Origin: Blastocladiella britannica
Lineage: Eukaryota; Blastocladiomycota; Blastocladiomycetes; Blastocladiales; Blastocladiaceae
DNA length: 30,157 bases
Direction of reading: 5' to 3'
NCBI GenBank assembly: GCA_025349905.2
Contig: MU624704.1
Coordinates: 1 to 30,157, forward strand
This document shows, one piece after another, positions 20,455 to 28,192 of the stretch. The translations under genes were made by a program, and so were the position numbers. The number at the start of each line of letters is the position of its first letter. The first letter of the stretch is position 1. The notes below the pieces were generated by a model. That model was not told the origin of the DNA, made no database searches, and saw only the letters and a program-made list of their open reading frames with translations.

Positions 20455-21823
20455 ATGTCGCCTTGCACTTGTCCACCTTCAGATTCATCTGCGATTAACG
20501 GGATTGTTCCCGACCCATTTGAGGTAAGAGTTACCACTGCTGTATTCACTCATCCCAAATGAGACTCAAGAAAAGTACACGTAGGAAATCGCCAAGGAGT
20601 TTGCCGACACCCAGCTCCTGCCCGGCGACGCAGCAGTATGGGAGCTGCGCCACCGCCTCGAGAGTGGTGAAACGACCGACGTCGAGCTGACCGACGAGCC
20701 CTTATCCGTACTGGGCACTCGAATCCTACAGTGCGCATTCCAGCAGCCGCGACAAGCCGTGCGGTCCGTGGACTTGGTCCGCAGCGTCACTGGACTGGAC
20801 ATGGCGCAACTGTCCGCACTGGTATCGTCCCTGCCATCCACGGTCGAGTCCCTGTCGCTCGAGGGCTGCGAGATTGGAGACGGCATTGGCGCCGTGGCCG
20901 CCAAGTTCCCGCCGTCGCTTTTGCACCTCAGCTTGGTCGCCACGGGTAACTCGGATTTCGGTGCGCAAGCACTGGCGCCGCGGCTGCCGCACGGATTGGT
21001 CACGCTGGTCCTGGCCGACAACCAGATCGGGCCCGCGGGTGCCCAGGCACTGGCATCGCGGCTGCCCGTCAACTGCGGGTCGCTCGAGACGCTGGTGCTC
21101 GATAACAACCCGATCGGTGACGCGGGCGTCGCTGCATTGGCCGAGATCACGGCGTCCATGCACTCGCTGCAGTCGCTGTCGCTGGCCAACACCGGGATCG
21201 GTTGCACGGGTGCCGAAGTGCTGGCGCGGCACTTATTTTCGGGAACGTCGGGGTTGATGGACTTGAGTCTAGCCGATAACCCGGCGTTGGGCGATGCGGG
21301 TGCGACTGCGCTGGCCGCCACCATAGACCATCTAGCAACGCTGGTCGCTCTCAACCTGACCGGCGCCCGGATCAGCGACGACGGCATGCTTTCGCTTGCA
21401 CCCAAGCTCCCGCCAACGCTCGAAATGCTCGCGCTGAGTCGAAACGCCATTGGCGATGCGGGCACAGCGGCACTGGCAACACACATGCCCCCATCGCTGG
21501 TGTGCCTTCACTTGGACGATAACCAGGTCGGCGACGTCGGCGCGGTGGCGCTGGCATTTCGCATGCCGTCGTCGTTGCTCGAACTCCAGCTGTCGCGGAA
21601 CTGGGTCGGAGATGTGGGAGCGGTCGCCATTGCCAAGCACTTGCCGCCGTCGATCCAGGAACTGTGGGTCAATGGGAATCGGATCGGGCCCAGCGGAATC
21701 GATGCGCTGATTGAGCGGAAGGCGGCGGTATCGTCGCTCGAGCTGGTGCAGATTGGATGGCAGGCTTCTCCTCTTATTCCTTCTTCTGCATCCGAGCCGG
21801 TAGAGATTGCCCCGTCCTTGTAA
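20455..21823 (+). CDS. Leucine-rich-repeat protein (RNI/NLRC3-like LRRs), 2 exons, 435 aa
   Basis: Exon 1 is 20455-20523 (23 codons, starting MSPCTCPPSD). The intron 20524-20584 (61 nt, GTAAGAG...CGTAG) is phase 0, and exon 2 runs to 21823. After a helical N-terminus of about 95 residues come eight or more LRRs of the ribonuclease-inhibitor type, with the pattern LxxLxLxxNxIGDAGAxALA and about 26-31 residues per repeat (examples: LVLADNQIGPAGAQALA, LDDNQVGDVGAVALA, LSRNWVGDVGAVAIA). No NACHT, kinase, F-box or TM segment is seen, so the protein is LRR-only and most likely a protein-interaction scaffold. RanGAP shares this LRR type but is recognisably different at its catalytic Arg finger and acidic tail, which are absent here. 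Confidence 0.85.
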
Positions 21824-21892
21824 ATGGACCTTTTATTTGTCGTTCTGGTCCAGCTTAGATGTGCCCAGCCCAAGAAGCGAATGTCGTTAAAA

Positions 21893-22110
21893 TTATTGAA
21901 TAGAAAAGCGATCTCGTACCCAAAGAGATTCCCAGAAGAAGAAAAAGGACCGTGTCCGGATGGACTTTAACACGAACTTTGAGACCTTGGCTTTGTTTAG
22001 CCAGCTATTGTTTATTTCGTTGGATTAGATCAAGCTGCAACGACGGTTCGGTTCAAGAAGAACATTTGGATACTTACCACAGTGCGATTGCTGGACATTT
22101 CACTCTGCCT
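21893..22110 (-). pseudogene. Degenerate partial copy of the 5' part of the neighbouring protein kinase gene
   Basis: On the minus strand a short exon-like piece (ATG at 22098, ending at a GTAAGT donor at 22077), an intron-like spacer with CTAATCC and an AATAG acceptor at 22005, and a second exon-like piece starting CTGGCTAAACAAAGCC mirror the kinase exon 1/intron 1/exon 2 junction at 24233-24350. The deduced peptides WLNKAKVSKFVLKSI and WLNKAEGSKFVVKAI are clearly related. After that the copy diverges and stops at TAA 21893. The exon 1-like part does not join in the needed phase and has stops upstream in the matching frame. No kinase core follows, so it is most likely a broken duplicate lying just beyond the 3' end of the intact gene. 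Confidence 0.6.
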
Positions 22111-22285
22111 AGAGAGCGATCCGAGGTATCAAAGACGGCTCCGCACGACTTATGATACCAGGGTATTTTATAAATGTGAATTTCAAGCGTTTATGTCGGG
22201 CGAAATCGATGCACCCGATCGCAGTGAAGGGAGGAATACGCACGGTTGGGATATAGACTGTGTCCGGCTGAATTTATTCTTTCAA
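22111..22285. other. Spacer between the kinase gene and its degenerate copy
   Basis: On the minus strand this stretch may extend the copy. The reading YIPTVRIPPFTAIG (about 22200-22260) loosely resembles the ILPIHIIPSAVI stretch of kinase exon 1. It also has to serve as the 3' flank of the kinase gene. No other feature is seen. Confidence 0.3.
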
Positions 22286-24499
22286 TTACACGTCTGTCAT
22301 GGGTAAAAAGCCATCGCAGCCAGCGCCCGGGCACATTTCCCGGCGCAGAGAAGATGGGGGCCGGTACACAACCCGGGCGACCAGGTCTTTCACCCGACTC
22401 ACAAAGGACCGGCGCCGACGCGGCGAGGGCTCTTGCTCTGCCAAAGACGGGTTCACCACCCGCTCAGGCGTAACTGGACCTGCGACCATCACCGACGCTG
22501 TGGCGGCGGCGTCGGTGACGGATCCCAGCGCGCCTGAGCCGGCTGGTGTCACGCTCGGCACCGGCGCCGCCACGTCCGAGCCGGCCGCGGAAACCAGTTG
22601 ATCCAGGAGTGCTGCCACGACAGAGTTGGCGTCGCTCGAGGTCGCCACAACTACGTTCTTGATGTCCTTGGTTGCCTCGACAAGGAATACGACAGGCCGG
22701 GCCGGCGACGGGAGACCCGAATCGGTCCGTCCAGCCAAATCCACGTCTCCCTCGGCGATCACGCTTTGCGCCGCGGGAACCACCTCTTCCTCATGACCGC
22801 TTGGAACCGTCTGGGGGACAAAGACCAGGGATGGGAGAACAGAAACGATCGGCGCGACCGGATCCGGGACTGATGGCGGCTGCTTCAGCACCGCAACCAC
22901 CTCCTTAATTCGCCGGCAGAACAACTTCACCTCGGCGTCCTTAGCGGAGAGCTGTTTGGCGGCGGCGGTGGTGGCTGTGACCTCAGCGGCGACCGCACGA
23001 GCGAGCGCCTCGTCTCGCTCTTCCTCCTCGGCTGCGCGGCGATCCTTGGCCTCGGGCAAGAACGCGGTCATCTTAGCCATCCAAGAGTCGAAATCGGCTT
23101 GGCCACCAGTCGCACCCATGGTGAGAAACGGGTGCTTTGCGATCAGTTCCGACAGCGGGATGTTGCCGTTGATGAGCTGGCGGAAAAAGTCGTTCAACGC
23201 CTCAATGGCGTCGGCGGACGACGTCCCGGTAATTGCCGGGTTGGCCAGCGTCGACCGCATCCGGCCATACTCGAAAGCAGCGAGCGCCGTCTCGCGTTCC
23301 AGCGTAATGTCCTCGAAGGTCACGTCTTCGAAGATGGCCGCGTTGTGGCCGCACACGAGTTGCACCAACATTGTCCCGAGCGCATACTGGTCGTCGGAGG
23401 CATCGGCCGCGCCACCATCGAACTGGTTATATGAGCAGTACCCGGGGGTTCCACCCATGTACTGCGGCTCGTCGTCCAGCTCGCTCGCAATGCCGAAATC
23501 GCCCACAATCACCTCGTGGGTCCCGGTCTCATCCTTGTGGACAAACACATTCTGCCCTATGGAATACAAATGACAAATGAAGCGATCTCCAGTGAATCAG
23601 AGTCCATATGAGCGGTGGATAAATGGAATGTACTTACATTTGAGATCCCGGTGGGCAATGCCGCGGGCGTGGACGCCGGCCATCACTACCATGAGCCGAA
23701 GGAAAATGTAGGCGACCGCCGCCAACGTCGGCTTGGGCGCGTTCTCGTATTTCAGCGCGAACTGTATATAATTGAAGAAAACACCCGTGAGTCCTTGGAG
23801 GAACTAGGATCGGATCAATCTGTAAAGAAACGCACCACAGGCATTGCCAGCGAACCACAGTTTGCGTACTTGAGCGCTGTATATGATCTCGACCATTGAT
23901 GCGAAGCACTTGCACAAATTGGACAGAAGACCAAGAAATTACGAACCAAAGCGCCCATCCTTCATCACAGCCAGGGGTTCTACGACTCCTGGGACGACTC
24001 CCTCGTCGTGAACGTGGCGAAGCATTTTCTCTTCGTGCGCCAGGGCATCTCGCATGTTCCCAATCTCCTTCTCCATGGCCTTGCGCGTCTTGTTCCACGC
24101 GTGGATCTTATCCTGGAGTTTGTTGCCATTTTCGTCACTCGGCTCCTGCGTCAAGTGGACGCGCAGCTCCTCGTCCATGTGCTTCGGGATCGCCTTAACG
24201 ACGAATTTCGAACCTTCGGCCTTGTTTAGCCAGCTATACTTCAGTTGGTTGGATTAGTTCAACTTTTCGATACAGTGGATCCAAGACTATTCGAGAGTAA
24301 AAAAAAACAACGAGAAAATTTGGTAGACTTACTACAGGGAAATTGACGACATTCCGCCCTGCTCGGCGAGGGGTCCAAGGAGCGCGGCGCGAGTGCGCAT
24401 GTTGCGCTTAACAAGGCTCTCCATCTCGGGCGAATAGGCGAATCCCGTGCTGGTCATTGGTTTAACTTGATTCTTGCGAGCTTGATACTTTTTATGCAT
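22286..24499 (-). CDS. Protein kinase with long low-complexity C-terminus, 5 exons
   Basis: Proposed exons: 24499-24333, 24233-23943, 23887-23836, 23761-23638, 23556-22286, giving about 634 aa. Introns are 99, 55, 74 and 81 nt. Kinase landmarks: Lys69 in FVVKAI (beta 3), a helix-C Glu in AHEEKML (about 123), a hinge-like ALKYANCGSL, HRDLKWQN with catalytic Asp209 (the Trp codon is formed by splicing), DFG Asp231, and GTPGYCSYNQF in the activation segment. The typical glycine-rich loop is not obvious, so the N-lobe is divergent. An insert of charged helix (about 75-130) sits between beta 3 and helix C. After residue about 430 come a coiled coil (KDRRAAEEEERDEALARAVA), a Val/Ala/Pro-rich linker and a basic end (PRRRRSFVSR). 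The 5' end is uncertain: the frame stays open above 24499 to 24601 without an ATG, and an upstream exon may exist. Exon 3 borders are the least certain. Confidence 0.75.
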
Positions 24500-25037
24500 G
24501 GCGACTCTAATGACTGCGCTTGGGATAATATGGATGGGAAGTATGTTGTCGCGGTCTGTTGTTGCAACACAGGTTAATATTTCGTAGGGGACAGGATCCA
24601 ATTAAATTAGGACCAATAATATACTATATATCACGTGTACAAAACACCGAATACTTGCCCTGTTGGACTGCGATCCGGCCTCGGGATCGTCGCCAAGGTC
24701 GCCACTTTCATGAACAGTCTGATTAGCGTGTTATCGCGACTGAGAATTTGATCGGATCCAATGCTTCAACGCGGGCAAAAGACCGACCCTCGCCCCGCTT
24801 GGCCGGCGATTCGGCCTTGTAGTCGTCACAATCTATCGTTTCTGCACCAGTGCCATTGACTGACTCAACCTTTCAATCCTTCATTTCGATCCCGGCAAAC
24901 ACCTCCAGCCCCATCCGGTCTGGGTGTCGTGGGGCCACCTGGTCACCACCAGCAACAGTCTCTTCGGACTTGACAACGGCGAAGCACTCTCAACATTGTC
25001 ACAACCAGCGGTTTTCACTCATAACAATTACAAAGTA
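24500..25037. other. Upstream region of the kinase gene with coding-like fragments
   Basis: On the minus strand one frame from about 24990 to 24728 reads VVKSEETVAGGDQVAP... and, after a single in-frame TGA, VESVNGTGAETIDCDDYKAE..., with high third-position GC. This could be missed 5' exons of the kinase gene or a decayed gene. TTGGATCC occurs near 24600 and 24760. The long plus-strand frame through 24850-25037 looks like antisense of this and of the pseudouridine synthase. Confidence 0.3.
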
Positions 25038-26882
25038 TCACTCATGCACAGCGACTCTTGCCCGCTTCGCCAGCGAAGTTCTGGTCTCGGTATCGTCATC
25101 AACGACGGTCTCATCCACCATGGCTTCCTCCTCCCCTTCTCCCTCCTCTTCGGCCCGCTTCCGCTTCAGCCGCGCCTCAAGCTTGACCTGTTTCTCAGCG
25201 ACCGAATCGCACGTCTGCCGCCTCGCCAACGGAATATGCGCGCGGGGGGCGCGCCGGGCCGTCGACAGCAGCGGCACCAGCGACCCGTTGACGCCCCAGG
25301 GCAACGCGTCGCGGCCAATCAGCGGGAACAGGTGTGCCAGCGACGTCAGCGTCGAAACATCAGTGGTGGTGGGCGGAGGCAGCTGCGCTTCAGCAGCAAT
25401 CCGAGCGGGAGTATTGGGTGCCAACGTCGCCAGCGCCGCCGCGCGCGCCGGCGCCGTCCAGGGCACGTCCGCGTGCCACACGTGCCGCAGCAACAAGTCC
25501 ACCGCCAACGCCTGCGTGCGCAGGGTCTCGTGCATGGTCGCCAGGTGCTTGGCCAGACCCGACGCCGAGTGCAGCGGGTCGCGCGGATTGTCGGCGTACC
25601 GCCAGAACAGGTTCGGGAAGTCGCAGTCCCAGAGGACCAGCGGGAGTTCGGGCGCCAAGTCGTACTGCGGGCGCGACGCCGAGGATTCGTCGCCATTGGC
25701 GGCCGCGCGGCCGGCGGCGAGCATGTCGCGCACGACGGTCGGGGGTTCGAGGCCTTGGCCGACTAACAACAAAACGTGCATCATGCACCGGATCTGGTGC
25801 CACAGGAATGCGGTGCCGCGGACCGTCAGCACGTAATACTGGTGCGGCAGCCCATTCGACGACCCGGTAACGGAAAGTGGTAGCTCGGCCGCGCGGTCGT
25901 CCACGTCGACGCCGTCGACCGCGGGCACGATCGTCACCTCCAGCATGGTACGTTCGTAGTTCCGCACGGGTTTCGTCGGGTCGATCTTGCAAAAGTGCCG
26001 GAAATCGTGGGTCCCGATAAACGCGGCGGCAGCTTCACGCATGCGCGCAATATCCAGTCCGACCGCCGGTAAAAAGTACTTGTACGACCGCGCGCCACAC
26101 GAGAACCGGGCCGAAAAGTCGTCGGCCACGGGGGACCACGCGACGACCCGAATGTGGTCGGGTAACGCGCGGTTGAGCATCGCCAGGTACGGCAGCTCGC
26201 CCTGGTCGTCGTGAGGGGTTTCGCTACCGTAAACGCTCAGGCGCCGTGGGTCGTCGGCAGGGATCCGCGACCGCACCACCAGCGCCACCGCGTTCCCCGC
26301 CGCACTCACGCCCTTATCGGTACGCCCACACCGCGAGTAGTCCGGTGGCGCCGTGCCCTCGGGGGTATCTGGGTCCACCAGCCGCGTGGTGCGCAGGGCC
26401 GCAAACAAGTGGTGCTCGATGGTTTCATTGGAGTGGGCCTGTGCGGCAAACCCGTGGTACGGCCACCCGAAATAGGCCAGCCGCAGCGCAATCTTGCGCG
26501 TCGGGTGGGCGCTGTACACGAACGGGCGCGCGGGCTGCTGTTGCGACTTTTTCTTGTGCCGTTTTTTGCCATCTTTTGCCTTTGGTGTTGTTGATGTAGA
26601 GTCGGAAGAAGCAGGAGCCAGTCCAGGAGTTGAAGAGGTCTCGAGGGCGCGTAGCCGGGCAATCAGCTCGTCACGGGACCATCCGTCGTAGCTGTTGTTG
26701 CTGTTGTTGTCCATTTGTTTTTTGGAAGAAGCAGCAAGAAAGCGATTGGCTCGTTCCAGTCGCGCGTGGTGGTCGTAAAAGCGCCGATGCAGGTGCGAGA
26801 AGGTCGAGATGGACCGCTTTGTGGTGAATGAGAATGCTGCCAGTCTAGCCGGTCTCGCCAAGAACAACAAGACGTTTTGCAT
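25038..26882 (-). CDS. PUS3: tRNA pseudouridine synthase, TruA family (Pus3/Deg1-like)
   Basis: Converts uridine to pseudouridine in the tRNA anticodon stem-loop (positions 38/39 for Pus3/Deg1). One uninterrupted exon, 614 aa from the ATG at 26882 or 558 aa from 26714. TruA-family hallmarks: IALRLAYFGWPYHGFAAQ, the catalytic motif YSRCGRTDKGVSA with the nucleophile Asp (189 in the long form), FSARFSCGARSYKYF, and GTHDFRHFCK, followed by GTAFLWHQIRCMMHVLLLVGQG. A Lys/Arg-rich stretch (KKRHKKKS) before the domain could be a nuclear signal. The segment from 26882 to 26714 is rich in Arg, Ser and hydrophobic residues with no acid for about 35 residues (MQNVLLFLARPARLAAF), like a mitochondrial presequence. 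The C-terminus is long, acidic then basic. Its start lies 28 bp below the stop of the upstream transporter gene. Confidence 0.92.
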   Translation of the reverse strand: MQNVLLFLARPARLAAFSFTTKRSISTFSHLHRRFYDHHARLERANRFLAASSKKQMDNNSNNSYDGWSRDELIARLRALETSSTPGLAPASSDSTSTTPKAKDGKKRHKKKSQQQPARPFVYSAHPTRKIALRLAYFGWPYHGFAAQAHSNETIEHHLFAALRTTRLVDPDTPEGTAPPDYSRCGRTDKGVSAAGNAVALVVRSRIPADDPRRLSVYGSETPHDDQGELPYLAMLNRALPDHIRVVAWSPVADDFSARFSCGARSYKYFLPAVGLDIARMREAAAAFIGTHDFRHFCKIDPTKPVRNYERTMLEVTIVPAVDGVDVDDRAAELPLSVTGSSNGLPHQYYVLTVRGTAFLWHQIRCMMHVLLLVGQGLEPPTVVRDMLAAGRAAANGDESSASRPQYDLAPELPLVLWDCDFPNLFWRYADNPRDPLHSASGLAKHLATMHETLRTQALAVDLLLRHVWHADVPWTAPARAAALATLAPNTPARIAAEAQLPPPTTTDVSTLTSLAHLFPLIGRDALPWGVNGSLVPLLSTARRAPRAHIPLARRQTCDSVAEKQVKLEARLKRKRAEEEGEGEEEAMVDETVVDDDTETRTSLAKRARVAVHE

Positions 26883-26910
26883 AAACGAAATTTTTTGAAA
26901 GGGAAGTCGG

Positions 26911-28074
26911 TCAGGCATCCGATGCAACGGCTCTCCTCAACGCACGCGTCCGACGCACCTTCACCAACCCCGACAGTCCCGCGGTGCCCACAATCAGCGC
27001 CGCCCCAATCAGCGACGGCACATGGATCGACTCGTGGAACAGTGTCGCGCCAAACACGAACGCAAACACCACGTCGAGGTTGCGCATCACCGCGCCCTCG
27101 CCCGCGCCCACGTACTGCAAGCCCCAGTTGAGCATCAGCTGGCCCATGAATGCCGTGAGCCCGATGCCGGTCAGCGTCGCCCACTCGACAAGCCCCACCG
27201 GCCACCGCGCTGGCAGATGGGTCGCGGAAGTGGAGGAGGTACCTGTTTCGAAGACGGCCATGGCAATCCCGTACGCCAGTGCGGCCATCCCGCCGTGGTA
27301 CGTCACTTGCACCATGGCGTGTGCGGCGCGGCCCATCTCGCGCACGATGATCAGCGACACCGCCGACATGAGCGCCGCAAACAGCGCCGCGGCGACCGCC
27401 AAGGGTCGGCCGGTCCAGTCGGTCGGGTCGTCGTCAGCGGCCGGATCAGGTAACAACACTTGATACGTTGATCCAGACCCAAACAAGACCGCGGGCCTCG
27501 CCACCAGCACCACTCCGACCAAACACGCCGACGACGCCAATAAGTCCATTCTCGTCAGCGGTTCCTTCAAGTACCAGTGTGCCAGGACCGCCGTGATCGC
27601 CGGCCCCGTGAAAAACAGCACCGTAGCCTCGCCCAGGTCCATGTGAATCACCGCGTAAAAGTACGATCCGAGCCCGAGCGCGCCCGTCAGTCCCCGCGTC
27701 ACCAGCATCCACCGCGTCGACCGGTCGTTGCTCCCGAGCGGGTGTAGGCCCATAAGCCAGCACGCTAGTACGGCGAGAAATGCTTGAATGAGCGACCGCA
27801 CCACCACGATCTCGTAGATTGGGAACCCGAGTCCACCGGCCAGCTTGACGAGGACCGTCATAGCTGGGAAAAATAATGCGGAACCGGCCATGAGGGCGAG
27901 GCCTAGAGGCTCTCGTGAGGAGGGATTTGGGGCCACGGACGACGCGGTCGACGAGGGCCAGGGCGAGTCGGTGTTTCGCTCGTCGGTGATGACCAAGGGT
28001 GTTGTCGTCGTGAGCAGCGGGGAACGCTCGGTCGGCGCGGCATCGGCATCGGCATCAGCACCAAGAGCAGACAT
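26911..28074 (-). CDS. EamA/DMT-superfamily membrane transporter (SLC35G-like), 387 aa
   Basis: Single exon. The ATG at 28074 opens MSALGADADADAAPTERSP, and the frame above it is AT-rich leader. After a soluble N-terminus of about 58 residues, about ten hydrophobic helices form two EamA repeats (for example LGLALMAGSALFFPAMTVLV, LGLGSYFYAVIHMDLGEATV and ATLTGIGLTAFMGQLMLNW). GDLGEATVLFF-like and VMRNLDVVFAFVFG segments are typical of the drug/metabolite transporter family that includes SLC35G and fungal solute permeases. The C-terminus is short and basic (KVRRTRALRR). Substrate is unknown. A T-run followed by TTTGCAG about 25-45 nt before the ATG could be the acceptor of a 5' UTR intron. Confidence 0.88.
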   Translation of the reverse strand: MSALGADADADAAPTERSPLLTTTTPLVITDERNTDSPWPSSTASSVAPNPSSREPLGLALMAGSALFFPAMTVLVKLAGGLGFPIYEIVVVRSLIQAFLAVLACWLMGLHPLGSNDRSTRWMLVTRGLTGALGLGSYFYAVIHMDLGEATVLFFTGPAITAVLAHWYLKEPLTRMDLLASSACLVGVVLVARPAVLFGSGSTYQVLLPDPAADDDPTDWTGRPLAVAAALFAALMSAVSLIIVREMGRAAHAMVQVTYHGGMAALAYGIAMAVFETGTSSTSATHLPARWPVGLVEWATLTGIGLTAFMGQLMLNWGLQYVGAGEGAVMRNLDVVFAFVFGATLFHESIHVPSLIGAALIVGTAGLSGLVKVRRTRALRRAVASDA

Positions 28075-28192
28075 ACTGAAAAAAACGCGTGGATTGTACT
28101 GCAAAAAAATTGGGAAAACGAAAGTGGAAAAAAAAAATGAACTTGGAACTTGGCAATGCCGCAATGAGAACGAGGAAACGAAGGGTTGGCCC

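Noticed and set aside
24850..25836. 328-codon plus-strand ORF overlapping the pseudouridine synthase end
   Set aside because: Ser/Arg/Ala-rich antisense reading with no motif; the minus strand is clearly coding from 25038 on.
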